Source of the DNA: Acinetobacter albensis
GTDB taxonomy: Bacteria > Pseudomonadota > Gammaproteobacteria > Pseudomonadales > Moraxellaceae
DNA length: 64,000 bases
Assembly: GCF_900095025.1 (NCBI RefSeq)
Contig: NZ_FMBK01000002.1
Location: 124,001-188,000 of the forward strand
Direction of reading: 5' to 3'
This document shows positions 17,890 through 28,016 of the stretch, one piece after another. The notes below the pieces were generated by a model, which was not told where the DNA came from, searched no databases, and worked only from the letters and a program-made list of their open reading frames with translations. The first letter of the stretch is position 1. Each line of letters starts with the position of its first letter. A program made the translations under genes and the position numbers.

Positions 17890-18250
17890 GGGTGAAATTC
17901 CTTATATACTTTAATGTAAGAATCAAGCGATTGATTAAATCTAGACTAGTTACTGTATAGGCTTAAACACTAAAATTTTTGAATCCTGTGTTTCTAATTC
18001 TTTCAATGTAAAGTTTAATTATATAAGTTATTAATATTATTCTATTTATAGAGTAGTTAAATAATAAAAATTACACGCTATCACAAAGCTCTTACTTAAC
18101 TTCAGCAGAATTTAAAGCTTAAAGAGACCTTCAATACGGTCATTAAGTCACATGTAGAGAGATAACAATAAGAAAATAGAAAAGGTAGAAGACATAAAAA
18201 AGCTCCGAATATTCGGAGCTGTTCACATGTAGATTTAAGGATTCATCCGA
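17890..18250. other. 361-bp gap upstream of the Lys-rich gene
   Basis: AT-rich; it holds the presumed promoter of the Lys-rich gene and the folE terminator. I see no further gene or RNA structure. Confidence 0.5.
18201..18220 (-). terminator. folE terminator
   Basis: A perfect 20-base palindrome, AGCTCCGAAT/ATTCGGAGCT, followed by a T-run on the minus strand, 30 bases after the folE stop. Confidence 0.85.
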
Positions 18251-18805
18251 TTAGAAATTTTCAGGCAAAGCACTTAAAAATTCACGGCGTTCTTCTTTAT
18301 TGGTTTTAAAATCACCAATAAATGACACTGTACGAGTGGTTGATTCTTGTTTACCCACACCACGCATCATCATGCACATATGCGCAGAATCAATCATCAC
18401 GGCAACACCACGTGCTTGGGTGACTTCAGCCACAGCTTCAGCAATTTGTTGGGTTAGATTTTCTTGAATTTGCAAACGACGCGCAAACATTTCTGTAATA
18501 CGGGCAAATTTTGACAAACCCAATACATTGCCTTCAGGCAAATAAGCGATATGTACACGACCATAAAAAGGCAATAAATGGTGTTCGCATAATGAATAAA
18601 ATTCAATATTTTTGACCAAAACCATTTCACGGTTATCAGAAGGGAAGACTGCATTATTGGTCACTTCTTCCAAAGTCTTGCTATATCCAGACGTTAGATA
18701 GGAAAAAGCTTTAGCAGCACGCATTGGCGTATCTTTTAGACCAGGACGATTAAGATCTTCACCAACGGCAGTTAAAATGTTGGTGTAGGATTGCTGCATA
18801 GACAT
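18251..18805 (-). CDS. folE: GTP cyclohydrolase I
   Basis: Converts GTP to 7,8-dihydroneopterin triphosphate, the first step of folate (and queuosine) biosynthesis in the cytoplasm. The 184-residue length is normal for the bacterial enzyme. The zinc site is visible as Cys and His in [14 protein letters not shown] (near residue 75) and a second Cys in [12 protein letters not shown]. The C-terminal [10 protein letters not shown] motif is present. It is monocistronic by its terminator and promoter gap. The queF gene at 53.8 kb uses the same precursor pathway. Confidence 0.96.
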   Translation of the reverse strand: MSMQQSYTNILTAVGEDLNRPGLKDTPMRAAKAFSYLTSGYSKTLEEVTNNAVFPSDNREMVLVKNIEFYSLCEHHLLPFYGRVHIAYLPEGNVLGLSKFARITEMFARRLQIQENLTQQIAEAVAEVTQARGVAVMIDSAHMCMMMRGVGKQESTTRTVSFIGDFKTNKEERREFLSALPENF

Positions 18806-18896
18806 AAGACGTGTTCACTTACACTGATATTGAACAAGGACGGCATTGTATCAGAAAACCATTACAATGCCCTGTTTTGGTGAAAAAAACCAATCA

Positions 18897-19580
18897 CTAT
18901 TTAAATTTAGGATTCTTTTCACTTCGTTTGAGTAAAACTAAAACTGCACCTGTGCCACCTTGTTTTTCTGGTGCACTGACAAATGCTAAAACATCTCGGT
19001 GTTGACGAAGCCAACCATTGACATAGGTTTTTAAAATGGCTTCTGGTCCCTTACCATGCACAATTTTAATCACATTTTGATTTTCATCTTTTGCCATTTG
19101 AATAATTTGTAAAACAGCCATTCGTGCGTCTTCAACTGTACACCCATGTAGATCTACTGCTTCAAACCAACGTAAGTTTCCTGCTTTTAAATCTTCAAAC
19201 ACTTTGTGTTGCAGTGTAGCAATCCGATAGCTTAAAGTCGCTTGACTGGCCACTGGATTCAGCATGGCTTGAGTATCTGAAAGTTCTGCATTGTCCGTTT
19301 GCATTGGACCTATTGCAGATGCACGCTTAGCCAGCGTTTGGCTATCCAACTTTTTCTTCTTGTCCTTTTCAATCTTTGCAATATTACTGGTGTCCATTTT
19401 TTTGACACCGTGCATAGATTTTTTGAACAATGCCTCATCATCTTCTGGTGCTGGTTCAACCTGAACTTTATGCTCAGGTTGTTTGGCAATCGCAGTTGAA
19501 TGCGGAGAGGTGATTTGCTTTTTAAATGCGTTCAGTAAATCAAACTGAGCTTTAGAGAGCGAAGAATCGTGTTTACTCAT
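18897..19580 (-). CDS. Smr-domain protein
   Basis: A 227-residue protein with a C-terminal Smr domain (about 140-225) containing the DLHGCTVEDA motif and HGKGPEAILKTYVNGWLR, the hallmark of MutS2-like Smr endonuclease folds. The N-terminal 130 residues are charged and probably flexible. Stand-alone Smr proteins in other bacteria cleave RNA, including mRNA on stalled ribosomes (family knowledge). It begins 12 bases after trpC, so it is probably the last gene of the trpG-trpD-trpC transcript. That is a location effect rather than evidence for a role in Trp synthesis. Confidence 0.88.
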   Translation of the reverse strand: MSKHDSSLSKAQFDLLNAFKKQITSPHSTAIAKQPEHKVQVEPAPEDDEALFKKSMHGVKKMDTSNIAKIEKDKKKKLDSQTLAKRASAIGPMQTDNAELSDTQAMLNPVASQATLSYRIATLQHKVFEDLKAGNLRWFEAVDLHGCTVEDARMAVLQIIQMAKDENQNVIKIVHGKGPEAILKTYVNGWLRQHRDVLAFVSAPEKQGGTGAVLVLLKRSEKNPKFK

Positions 19581-19592
19581 AATCTTAATTAT

Positions 19593-20399
19593 TTAAACCG
19601 TTTTTGGCTGTCCAAATAATGCAGTAAATGCATGATCTGGTCGAGGCTGTTTCATAAAACTTTCACCCACAAGGAAAGCGTGAATATCATTTGCTTGCAT
19701 CATATCGACATCAGTTGGTCTTGCTATACCACTTTCAGTGATCAGTAAGCGTGAAGGCTCAAGTAATTTTTTTAAACGAATAGATGTATTTAAATCGACA
19801 TCAAAGGTTTTTAAATTACGGTTATTTACACCCAATAAGCAACGTTCTGAAAGTCTTAATGCACGTTCAAGTTCATTTTCATCATGCACTTCAACCAGTA
19901 CATCCAAATTATGCTCAAAAGCAGTTTTCGACATTTCTTCTAATTGCTGATCTGATAAACAAGCCACAATTAAAAGAATACAATCGGCATGTAACGCACG
20001 TGCTTCAATCACCCCATATGGATCAATTAAAAAATCTTTACGTAACGCGGGTAGGGCGCAGTGATTTCGTGCAAGAGCAATATTTTCATCTGCACCTTGG
20101 AAAAAATCGATATCCGTCAGTACTGATAAACATGCAGCACCTGCTTGTTCATATTGTTGTGCAATTTCAGCAGGATTAAAGTTTTCACGAATAATCCCTT
20201 TTGAGGGTGAAGCCTTTTTAATTTCAGCAATCACCCCGGGTTTTTTGCCGAGCAAGCTTTTTGCAAAGCCACGCACAGGTGTCGCAGCCTGCGCTAATTC
20301 TTCTACATCTTTTAAGCTGTGTTGTTTTAAACGTGCAGCAAATTCTATCTGTTTACGGTCAACAATTTTACCTAAAATGGTATTTGATATATCTAACAT
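19593..20399 (-). CDS. trpC: indole-3-glycerol phosphate synthase
   Basis: TIM-barrel enzyme that closes the indole ring from the phosphoribosyl-anthranilate-derived CdRP. The 268 residues form a monofunctional TrpC without fused TrpF. Motifs: VIAEIKKASPSKG (about 55-67) with the catalytic Lys, ALRKDFLIDPYGV near 115-130, and LLITESGIARPTDV near the end. It follows trpD by 21 bases. Confidence 0.96.
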   Translation of the reverse strand: MLDISNTILGKIVDRKQIEFAARLKQHSLKDVEELAQAATPVRGFAKSLLGKKPGVIAEIKKASPSKGIIRENFNPAEIAQQYEQAGAACLSVLTDIDFFQGADENIALARNHCALPALRKDFLIDPYGVIEARALHADCILLIVACLSDQQLEEMSKTAFEHNLDVLVEVHDENELERALRLSERCLLGVNNRNLKTFDVDLNTSIRLKKLLEPSRLLITESGIARPTDVDMMQANDIHAFLVGESFMKQPRPDHAFTALFGQPKTV

Positions 20400-20420
20400 G
20401 ACATTATTTCCTGTAGAGCT

Positions 20421-21485
20421 TTAAGCTTCATATTCTTTTAAGGTTTTGGTAAATTCAGACAAAATAGCCATTTTTTCCAAAGCTTGTCCGCCATAAATAA
20501 TGTCGTGTGCGAGCGCTACACCCTCTTTATAGCTTGTGGTTAAGCCCGAGACATAAATACCAGCACCTGCATTTAAAGCAATCATATTGGCGGCTTTTTC
20601 ACCTTTTACTGATTTTTTTCGACCCAAAGCATCTTTAATAAGCGCTAAACTTTCAGCAGAATCCTCAACCATTAAACCTGTCAATGTTTGAGACTCAATA
20701 TCAACCTCTTCAGGATTAATCATCCATTCTGTGATTTCACCCTGTTTTAACTCGGCCACATAGGTTGAAGAAGCAAGGCTAATTTCATCTAAACCATCTT
20801 TGGAATGCACCACCATGACGTGCTCAGCCCCGAGCTGTTTCATGACTTCAGCAATAGGACGACAGAGTTCATTGGAAAATACACCTAAGACAAAACGATT
20901 TACACCAGCCGGATTCGTAAGCGGGCCAAGTAAATTAAAAATACTGCGAATACCCAACTCTTTACGTGGGCCTACCGCATATTTCATCGCTTTGTGATGA
21001 TTTGGAGCAAATAGAAAACCAATACCGACTTCACGAATACAGCGTTCAGTTTGTTGCATATTTAAATCAAGATTAATACCCGCTTTTTCAAGTAAATCCG
21101 ATGAACCAGATTTCGAAGAAACACCACGATTGCCATGTTTGGCAATGGTTGCACCCGCTGCAGCAATAACAAAAGAAGAGGCTGTAGACACATTAAATAG
21201 ATTTTGACCGTCACCGCCTGTACCGACAATATCAACTAAATGAGGAATATCACTGACATCAATTTTGATCGCAAATTCACGCATCACTCGTGCGGCAGCA
21301 GTTATTTCATCAATGCTTTCACCTTTTAAGCGTAAGCCCATCATCAGTGCACCGATTTGAGCATCGGTAGCTTCCCCTGACATGATTGCACGCATGACAT
21401 CTTCCATTTGTGTCTGAGTCAAATGAATTTGTTTGGTAATATTATTTAAAGCTTGTTGAATATTCATTATTTTCGTTACGCTCAT
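20421..21485 (-). CDS. trpD: anthranilate phosphoribosyltransferase
   Basis: Joins anthranilate to PRPP in tryptophan biosynthesis. The 354-residue protein is monofunctional. The PRPP-binding GTGGDG is at about 88-93 ([15 protein letters not shown]), followed by [18 protein letters not shown] at 21483-21485 overlaps the trpG TGA as ATGA, so translational coupling makes this start likely. An internal ATG six codons in is the alternative. Confidence 0.96.
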   Translation of the reverse strand: MSVTKIMNIQQALNNITKQIHLTQTQMEDVMRAIMSGEATDAQIGALMMGLRLKGESIDEITAAARVMREFAIKIDVSDIPHLVDIVGTGGDGQNLFNVSTASSFVIAAAGATIAKHGNRGVSSKSGSSDLLEKAGINLDLNMQQTERCIREVGIGFLFAPNHHKAMKYAVGPRKELGIRSIFNLLGPLTNPAGVNRFVLGVFSNELCRPIAEVMKQLGAEHVMVVHSKDGLDEISLASSTYVAELKQGEITEWMINPEEVDIESQTLTGLMVEDSAESLALIKDALGRKKSVKGEKAANMIALNAGAGIYVSGLTTSYKEGVALAHDIIYGGQALEKMAILSEFTKTLKEYEA

Positions 21486-22069
21486 TCTGCATAAATTTCA
21501 AGAAAGTTCCGGAAAATTTGATGACCATGTTGGCTCAAAATAGATTCTGGATGAAACTGCACGCCTTCGACAGCTAATGTCTTATGCTTCACACCCATAA
21601 TTTCTTCCATCTTTCCATCGGTTTGATTGGTCCAGCAGGTGACTTCTAGGCAGTCGGGTACAGTCGCTTGATCAATCACCAGTGAATGATAGCGCGTAGC
21701 CGAAAAAGGAGAAGGTAAGTTGCTGAAGATACCAGTATTGCTGTGATACATATCCGATAAACGACCGTGCATCACGGTTTTTGCACGAATAATATCACCC
21801 CCGAATGCTTGTCCAATCGCTTGATGACCTAAACATACGCCCAGCAATGGAATTTTGCCTGCGAAATGTTGAATGGCTGGAATAGATATACCAGCTTCAC
21901 TTGGTGAACAAGGACCAGGACCAATCACCAAATATTGAGGTTGCCATCGTTCAATTTCTTCCAAAGTCACGGCATCATTACGGACTACTTTTACCTCTTG
22001 ATTTAACTCGCCAAAATATTGGACGATGTTATAAGTAAAAGAATCATAATTGTCGATCATTAGAAGCAT
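21482..22069 (-). CDS. trpG: anthranilate synthase glutamine amidotransferase subunit
   Basis: Class I glutamine amidotransferase that supplies ammonia to TrpE for anthranilate synthesis. It has 195 residues. The triad is visible as the Cys in [17 protein letters not shown] (about 75-91), the His in [13 protein letters not shown], and its Glu. In many bacteria this subunit also serves PabB for folate (family knowledge). It is the first gene of trpGDC-smr; trpE is not next to it, as is common in Acinetobacter and Pseudomonas. Confidence 0.96.
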   Translation of the reverse strand: MLLMIDNYDSFTYNIVQYFGELNQEVKVVRNDAVTLEEIERWQPQYLVIGPGPCSPSEAGISIPAIQHFAGKIPLLGVCLGHQAIGQAFGGDIIRAKTVMHGRLSDMYHSNTGIFSNLPSPFSATRYHSLVIDQATVPDCLEVTCWTNQTDGKMEEIMGVKHKTLAVEGVQFHPESILSQHGHQIFRNFLEIYAE

Positions 22070-22740
22070 GAGCTAACCTATTGAAAATTATGCACATATA
22101 TGTGCTTTGAATTGTTCAAGAATATCCGTTATTTTACAGTTCTCAGCATTTTTTTCGTTAAAGAATATGCTTAAAACATTTGAAAATATAGAGTGGTAAT
22201 AATCATAGCAAAAAATCATCATTTTCTGCTGAACTATTTCTATGATAAAGATCTTAAAAGAATATTGCTTTAAGCGTAAACCGATTGATTTAGAGTCTAT
22301 TTTGAATTGTTTACATGAAAATAAAGGATGGAATTTGAAGAAAGAAATAACTTTAAGAAACACAGGGCTTTTAATGAATTGAGAAAATAAGTTTTTCTGT
22401 TTAATTTTGGAATAGATTATAAATGAAAGATAAGTTAGTTTTTTATGTTTGAAAATTTGATATGAGTTTGAAGTAAAATAATGCAGTTGAAAATTAAAAT
22501 TTAAAATGATCATTAATGAGGCAGAGTACTTTGTTTTGATCTATGCAAAAGCATAATAAATTGATATTTAAAATCAGTCAAAAATTAAAAAATATTTAAA
22601 GAAATTTTTGGTTTAACTGAGTTATGTTTATTGTATATTTATGAACAAAATCATAGCTAAGTATAAAGTTTTTTTGTTTTTATAGCGTCATTAAAAGCCT
22701 ATCAAAGATAGATAAAGTAAGTCATTCAGAATAATAGTTT
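22070..22740. other. gene-poor AT-rich stretch
   Basis: No convincing gene. A 141-codon minus-strand frame at 22088-22513 is rich in Phe, Ile, Lys and Tyr, has no ribosome site and is probably a compositional artefact. On the plus strand, 22242-22382 encodes 46 residues with more protein-like composition (HENKGWNLKKE) but also lacks a ribosome site. It may be a remnant. Confidence 0.5.
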
Positions 22741-22761
22741 TCATCTTTTGAAAACAAATTT

Positions 22762-22778
22762 CGCACTATTTTGGTACA
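22762..22778 (+). promoter_or_regulatory. NtrC binding site 1 upstream of glnA
   Basis: CGCACTATTTTGGTACA matches the NtrC enhancer consensus (GCAC, 5-base spacer, TGGTGC) with one core mismatch. It lies about 150 bases before the sigma-54 promoter, a usual enhancer distance. Confidence 0.7.
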
Positions 22779-22813
22779 TTAATGAATGCTTTTAAAGTAA
22801 AAGTAATCAAGAG

Positions 22814-22830
22814 TGTTTGAATATGGTGCA
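22814..22830 (+). promoter_or_regulatory. NtrC binding site 2 (half-conserved)
   Basis: TGTTTGAATATGGTGCA has a perfect right half (TGGTGCA) and a weak left half. Two NtrC sites about 52 bases apart (roughly five helical turns) would favour cooperative binding on one face of the helix. Confidence 0.5.
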
Positions 22831-22924
22831 TTTACATTTTCAGACAGTATAATAGCCTCAAAGCAAAGCGCTTAAATCTTCAATTCTGATTAAGAATTCA
22901 ATATTTTATCTTTGTTTTTTAAAG

Positions 22925-22941
22925 TTGGTACGAGAATTGCT
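22925..22941 (+). promoter_or_regulatory. sigma-54 promoter of glnA
   Basis: TTGGTACGAGAATTGCT matches the -24/-12 consensus (YTGGCACGRNNNTTGCW) with a single mismatch. GG at 22927-22928 and GC at 22939-22940 have correct spacing. It predicts a transcript start near 22952, about 50 bases before the glnA ATG. Confidence 0.75.
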
Positions 22942-23001
22942 TAATAGATACCAACTACTAACACGCACTTCACAGGTGCAACAAAAAATCATCGGAGCAA
23001 A

Positions 23002-24417
23002 ATGAGCATGGCGAACAAGGTCCTTCAACTCATCCAAGAAAGTGGCGCAAAATGGGTCGATTTTCGCTTTACTGATACTAAGGGTAAAGAACAACACGTA
23101 ACTTACCCAGCAGATACGATTGACGAAGATACATTTGAAGACGGTAAAATGTTTGATGGTTCTTCAATTGCAGGTTGGAAAGGCATTGAAGCGTCGGACA
23201 TGATTTTACGTCCAGATGCAGATACCTGTTTCCTTGACCCATTTTTTGCTGAAGCAACTATCGTTGTAACTTGTGATGTGATTGAACCATCTACAGGTCA
23301 AGGATATGAACGTGATCCACGTTCAATTGCTCGCCGTGCAGAAGAATATTTAAAGTCTACAGGAATTGGTGATACTGCATTCTTTGGTCCTGAACCAGAG
23401 TTCTTCGTATTTGACGAAGTAAAATGGGATATCGATATGTCTGGCGCACGCCATACATTGATCGCTGAAGAAGCTGCTTGGTCTACAGGTAAAGACTATG
23501 AAGCTGGTAACTCAGGCCACCGTCCACGTGTGAAAGGTGGTTATTTCCCAGTTCCACCAGTAGATTCTTCACAAGATATGCGTGCAGAAATGTGTGCAAA
23601 AATTGAAAGCATCATGGGTCCAGGTCGTGTAGAAGTACATCACCACGAAGTTGCATCTTGCCAGTTAGAAATCGGTGTGAGTTTCAACACCATGGTTCGT
23701 AAGGCGGACGAAGTTCAACAGTTCAAATATGCTGTTTGGAATGTTGCACACCAATACGCGAAAACTGCAACCTTTATGCCTAAACCAATGGTGGGTGATA
23801 ACGGTTCTGGTATGCACGTTCATATGTCGATCTCTAAAGATGGCAAGAACTTGTTTGCGGGTGATGAATATGCAGGCTTGTCAGAAATGGCGCTTTACTT
23901 CATTGGCGGTGTGATCAAACATGCGCGTTCATTGAATGCAATTACCAATCCATCTACAAACTCGTACAAGCGTTTAGTGCCACATTACGAAGCACCAATT
24001 ATGTTGGCTTACTCAGCTCGTAACCGTTCTGCTTCTATCCGTATTCCATACGTATCTAGCCCGAAAGGTAAGCGTATTGAAGCACGCTTCCCAGATCCAA
24101 TGATGAACCCGTACTTAGGTTTTGCGGCATTGTTAATGGCGGGTATTGATGGTATTCAAAACAAAATTCATCCAGGTGAAGCAGCTGATAAAAACTTGTA
24201 TGATCTTCCGCCAGAAGAAGAAGCGAAAATCCCTACAGTTGCGCATAGCTTAGATATGGCACTTGAAGCGCTTGAAGCTGATCATGACTACTTGTTAAAA
24301 GGTGGTGTGTTCACTAAAGATATGCTAGATGCTTATATCGAACTTAAAACTGAAGAAGTTCGTCGTTTGAATACGACTACTCACCCAGTTGAATTTGATA
24401 TGTACTACAGCTTGTAA
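23002..24417 (+). CDS. glnA: glutamine synthetase type I
   Basis: ATP-dependent assimilation of ammonia into glutamine by a cytosolic dodecamer. The 471 residues match GSI-beta. Features include [17 protein letters not shown] (near 50-66), the metal-binding [19 protein letters not shown], and the adenylylation loop NLYDLPPEE with its target Tyr (near 400). ATG 23002 has GGAG very close; the second ATG at 23008 is an equally possible start. The upstream sigma-54 promoter and NtrC sites indicate nitrogen control. Confidence 0.97.
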   Translation: MSMANKVLQLIQESGAKWVDFRFTDTKGKEQHVTYPADTIDEDTFEDGKMFDGSSIAGWKGIEASDMILRPDADTCFLDPFFAEATIVVTCDVIEPSTGQGYERDPRSIARRAEEYLKSTGIGDTAFFGPEPEFFVFDEVKWDIDMSGARHTLIAEEAAWSTGKDYEAGNSGHRPRVKGGYFPVPPVDSSQDMRAEMCAKIESIMGPGRVEVHHHEVASCQLEIGVSFNTMVRKADEVQQFKYAVWNVAHQYAKTATFMPKPMVGDNGSGMHVHMSISKDGKNLFAGDEYAGLSEMALYFIGGVIKHARSLNAITNPSTNSYKRLVPHYEAPIMLAYSARNRSASIRIPYVSSPKGKRIEARFPDPMMNPYLGFAALLMAGIDGIQNKIHPGEAADKNLYDLPPEEEAKIPTVAHSLDMALEALEADHDYLLKGGVFTKDMLDAYIELKTEEVRRLNTTTHPVEFDMYYSL

Positions 24418-24440
24418 TTCGTTCTCGAATTTAAGTGATC

Positions 24441-24467
24441 AAAAACCCGCGCATGTCGCGGGTTTTT
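24441..24467 (+). terminator. glnA terminator
   Basis: AAAAACCCGCG pairs with CGCGGGTTTTT across a 5-base loop, followed by further T residues, 23 bases after the glnA stop. Confidence 0.92.
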
Positions 24468-24730
24468 TTATGCCTCGTTGTAATCTCTGAGCTTACATGT
24501 ACATTCGTCATACTGCGGCTGATATCTCAATAGGTTTTAAAGATTAGTACTCTTAATGGTTAGAGCCCATCAATCCATAGAGATTAATTTTCATTCTTTT
24601 ATAAACATTATTGCTAGATACCTAAAGTACATTGCAACATTGTCACAATTATTTTACTAATAAAGTCATTCATCAAAGTTAAAACAAGTCGTTTCGACTG
24701 ATACGCTCTAGGTAAAATGAGGACATTCAA
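24468..24730 (+). other. intergenic region before gabD
   Basis: No gene seen. It must hold the gabD promoter; I could not choose a clear one. Confidence 0.4.
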
Positions 24731-26182
24731 ATGCTAGGCTTGAAAAACAGCGATTTATTTCAACAAAATGCGTTTATTAATGGAATTTGGCTTGATGCCC
24801 AAGATCAAAACCGTATAGAGGTAATCAATCCTGCAAATGCACAAGTGATTGGTTCAGTTCCAAATATGGGCAAAGCAGAGGCAGAACAAGCTGTTGAAAG
24901 TGCTTCTGAAGCATTACAGTCTTGGAAAGCATTAACGGCTCAAGTTCGTGCAGATTTGCTCTTGGCTTGGTACGGTCTAATTTTAGAAAATGCTGATGAT
25001 TTAGCACGGTTGATGACCATTGAACAAGGTAAACCTCTGGCTGAAGCGTTGGGTGAAGTCAAATATGCGGCTTCATTTATTCAATGGTTTGCAGAAGAGG
25101 GAAAACGTATTTATGGGGATGTTATTCCAACTACTAATGCAGGCCAGCGCTTCTTGGTGATTAAAGAACCAGTGGGGGTGGTCGCTGCAATTACTCCATG
25201 GAATTTCCCTTTAGCTATGATTACACGTAAAGCTGCACCTGCACTTGCAGCAGGTTGTACAATTGTGATTAAACCTGCGAATGAAACACCCTATTGCGCA
25301 TTGGCACTTGCAAAACTTGCTGAGCAAGCTGGCCTTCCTAAAGGTGTAATTAATATTGTTACAGGTCACTCTGCAGATATTGGTTCGGTCTTTAGCTCGC
25401 ATGAAAAAGTAAAAAAACTCACCTTTACTGGTTCAACACCTGTGGGGCGTTTGTTGATGGAGCAATGCGCACCAACGATTAAAAAGCTTGCGCTTGAACT
25501 CGGTGGAAATGCACCTCTGATTATCTTTGAAGATGCTGATTTAGATAAAGCTGTAGAGGGCGCGATATTGGCAAAATATCGTAATGCTGGTCAGACCTGT
25601 GTATGTGCCAATCGTATTTATGTGCATCAGAATATTTACCAAGCATTCAGTGAAAAATTTATCGCTGCTGTTAAAACACTAAAAGTCGGTGATGGTTTAA
25701 ATGAAGGCACAAAAATTGGTCCATTAATTAATGAAAAAGCCGTAGTTAAAGCAAAAAAACTGATTGATGATGCTTGTACTAAAGGTGCAAAAGTCGCTTA
25801 TGGCGGTAAACAGCATGAATTGGGATACAATTTTTTTGAACCGACCGTTTTAACGCATGTTGACCAATCAATGGATATTGTTCATGAGGAAATTTTTGGT
25901 CCAGTTGCTCCTTTGATTAGCTTTGAAACAGATGAAGAGGTGATTGCGCAAGCCAATAATACTATTTTTGGTTTGGCGGCTTATATCTATACGGAAAATA
26001 TTTCACGGATTTTCAAAGTTTCTGAACAGCTTGAATATGGTATGGTGGGCATGAACTCCACTGCAATTTCAAATGAAGTGGTCCCTTTTGGTGGTGTGAA
26101 GCAATCGGGTATTGGGCGTGAAGGGTCTAAATATGGTTTAGAAGAGTTTATGACCATTAAATATTTATGTCTTGCCGTATAG
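24731..26182 (+). CDS. gabD: succinate-semialdehyde dehydrogenase
   Basis: Aldehyde dehydrogenase superfamily enzyme that oxidises succinate semialdehyde to succinate with NAD(P)+. Its 483 residues are essentially the length of E. coli GabD. The catalytic Glu is in LELGGNAP (near 255) and the catalytic Cys in NAGQTCVCANR (near 290). The C-terminal PFGGVKQSGIGREGSKYGLEEF is typical of GabD. No gabT aminotransferase is adjacent. Glutarate semialdehyde is a possible alternative substrate within this subfamily. Confidence 0.88.
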   Translation: MLGLKNSDLFQQNAFINGIWLDAQDQNRIEVINPANAQVIGSVPNMGKAEAEQAVESASEALQSWKALTAQVRADLLLAWYGLILENADDLARLMTIEQGKPLAEALGEVKYAASFIQWFAEEGKRIYGDVIPTTNAGQRFLVIKEPVGVVAAITPWNFPLAMITRKAAPALAAGCTIVIKPANETPYCALALAKLAEQAGLPKGVINIVTGHSADIGSVFSSHEKVKKLTFTGSTPVGRLLMEQCAPTIKKLALELGGNAPLIIFEDADLDKAVEGAILAKYRNAGQTCVCANRIYVHQNIYQAFSEKFIAAVKTLKVGDGLNEGTKIGPLINEKAVVKAKKLIDDACTKGAKVAYGGKQHELGYNFFEPTVLTHVDQSMDIVHEEIFGPVAPLISFETDEEVIAQANNTIFGLAAYIYTENISRIFKVSEQLEYGMVGMNSTAISNEVVPFGGVKQSGIGREGSKYGLEEFMTIKYLCLAV

Positions 26183-26497
26183 TTTTATCTTCGTTTTTTA
26201 AATGCGTCTTATATTAATGATCTTATCATTACAGGATCATTAGCATTTAAACCACATTGAATCGGTATTTGATATATCGATTCAATGATGAAACATTTCA
26301 AAAGTACATTTAAAAAGAATAATCTATGGGTGACATAAGAAAATATACATTCAAAATTAATTTTTAAAATACTTTGTTTGTATTTTTCTAACTGCTTTAT
26401 CTGTAATTTAGTCAATATAAAGTGCTTTAGGCTAAAAATAATGATTGATTTCAGTTAAACTGCTGATGAAATTTGAGTATAAAAAGAGAATGTTACT
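26183..26497 (+). other. 315-bp gap with nested inverted repeat after gabD
   Basis: TAATGATC/GATCATTA (26215-26222, 26235-26242) is nested inside AAATGC/GCATTT (26200-26205, 26243-26248). This may end the gabD transcript although no T-run follows. The rest shows no gene. Confidence 0.4.
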
Positions 26498-26998
26498 ATG
26501 CAGGTAAAACCAATGTTAAAGCCAGAAATAAATCCTGAGCTTAAGACATGGTTATATGCATCGGGTTCACTTACACAACAACTTACCGATTTGGCCAAAG
26601 GCAGCTTTAAAGTCCTGCCGACACAAGAGCATTTCCAAAGACTTCATTTTATAGACAGTCAGTGGATGAACATGCCGCCACAGCATACGTCTTGGGTACG
26701 TGAAAGCTATTTATATGGTTGTGATGAACAACCTTGGGTCAAAGCCAAAAGTATTTTTCCTATTTTAAGTTTGCAGTCTCGTGCACGTATATTTCAACAT
26801 ATTGGTAAAAAACCAATTGGATGGTTTTTATTTCATCGAACCAATCCAAATTGCCAGCGTCGTGTGATTTTGCTTGAAGAGGGGTGGACACGACAAAGTT
26901 GTTATACTTGGCATGGCTGTAAATTTATCGTTCAGGAAACATTTTTACCTGCATTTGAGCAATTTATTCAGCAAAAAAAAGCTCAAGAAAATATTTAA
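26498..26998 (+). CDS. ubiC: chorismate lyase
   Basis: Splits chorismate to 4-hydroxybenzoate and pyruvate, the entry step of ubiquinone synthesis. It has 166 residues, matching UbiC. The conserved pattern includes WVRESYLYG (about 67-75) with the active-site Arg and a Glu-containing strand near the C-terminus. It is followed by ubiA 23 bases later, the usual pairing. Confidence 0.92.
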   Translation: MQVKPMLKPEINPELKTWLYASGSLTQQLTDLAKGSFKVLPTQEHFQRLHFIDSQWMNMPPQHTSWVRESYLYGCDEQPWVKAKSIFPILSLQSRARIFQHIGKKPIGWFLFHRTNPNCQRRVILLEEGWTRQSCYTWHGCKFIVQETFLPAFEQFIQQKKAQENI

Positions 26999-27021
26999 GT
27001 GTTACTTGGTAAAGGATAGAC

Positions 27022-27900
27022 ATGCACACAGCGCAACAAACTACATGGCGTGAGCGTTTAGAAGCCTATTATTATTTATGTCGTTTTGATAAACCGATTG
27101 GAACAGAGTTAGTTTTTTGGCCCACGATGTGGGCTTTGTGGATTGCAGCTGAAGGTGTTCCAAATTTTACCATACTGATGGCGATAGTATTGGGGACCAT
27201 CTTTATGCGTGCTGCTGGCTGTGCGATTAATGATTTTGCTGATCGTAAAGTAGACGGGCAAGTAGAAAGAACCAAAAATCGACCATTAGCGACAGGCGTG
27301 ATTTCCGCCAAAGAGGCGGTCTGGGTATTTATTACATTAATTGCAGCAAGTGCTTGTACCTTGCTTTTTCTACCTATTGAAACATTTTATTGCGCTCTGG
27401 TGGGTTTGCTACTGGCTTTCGTTTATCCATTTATGAAACGTTATACGCATTTACCACAGGTAGTATTAGGAATGGCATTTTCTTGGGGAATTCCGATGTC
27501 ATTTACTGCTGTCGGTAAACCGTTAGATTGGACATGTTGGCTGCTTTATTTTGGTAATTTGGCTTGGACAGTGGCTTATGATACGCAATATGCGATTACT
27601 GACCGTGAGTATGATTTAAAAATTGGGGTAAAATCGACAGCTATTCTGTTTGGAAAATATGATATTGAAATCATCTCCTTATTACAGGCGATCAGTGTAT
27701 TGCTGATTGGAAGTGCCTTATACCGTGAAAATTTACTTCTTCCTTTTGGTTTAATTGCCTTATTACTGGTCATTGCTGATTTTATCTATCAATGGACAAA
27801 AACCAAAGATAGAAATCCAGAACGCTGCTTTTGGGCATTTCGCCATAATCGCTGGGTAGGATTGATCATTTTTATCGGTATTTTTTTGGCATTCCTTTAA
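27022..27900 (+). CDS. ubiA: 4-hydroxybenzoate polyprenyltransferase
   Basis: Inner-membrane prenyltransferase that attaches the polyprenyl tail to 4-hydroxybenzoate. The 292-residue protein has about eight or nine transmembrane helices. The two Asp-rich motifs of the family are visible: NDFADRKVDGQVERTKNRP (near 71-89) and DREYDLKIGVKSTAILFG (near 195-212). AAAGGA precedes the start. Confidence 0.96.
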   Translation: MHTAQQTTWRERLEAYYYLCRFDKPIGTELVFWPTMWALWIAAEGVPNFTILMAIVLGTIFMRAAGCAINDFADRKVDGQVERTKNRPLATGVISAKEAVWVFITLIAASACTLLFLPIETFYCALVGLLLAFVYPFMKRYTHLPQVVLGMAFSWGIPMSFTAVGKPLDWTCWLLYFGNLAWTVAYDTQYAITDREYDLKIGVKSTAILFGKYDIEIISLLQAISVLLIGSALYRENLLLPFGLIALLLVIADFIYQWTKTKDRNPERCFWAFRHNRWVGLIIFIGIFLAFL

Positions 27901-27930
27901 TCATAAATTTGACCTTAAGGTCAAATATTT

Positions 27931-27955
27931 AAAAGCATCCTAGTCAGATGCTTTT
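27931..27955 (+). terminator. ubiCA terminator
   Basis: AAAAGCATC/GATGCTTTT with a 7-base loop and eight T residues in all. A smaller palindrome (TTTGACCTTAAGGTCAAA) lies just before it. Confidence 0.88.
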
Positions 27956-28016
27956 TTTTATGTTTAATTAAAATGTCATCATTTTGACATGATAGAAAAT
28001 AAAAAAGGAAAGGACT

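Noticed and set aside
22088..22513. 141-codon minus-strand frame
   Set aside because: Composition is dominated by Phe, Ile, Lys, Tyr and Ser as expected from AT-rich noncoding DNA; it has no ribosome site and no recognisable motif.
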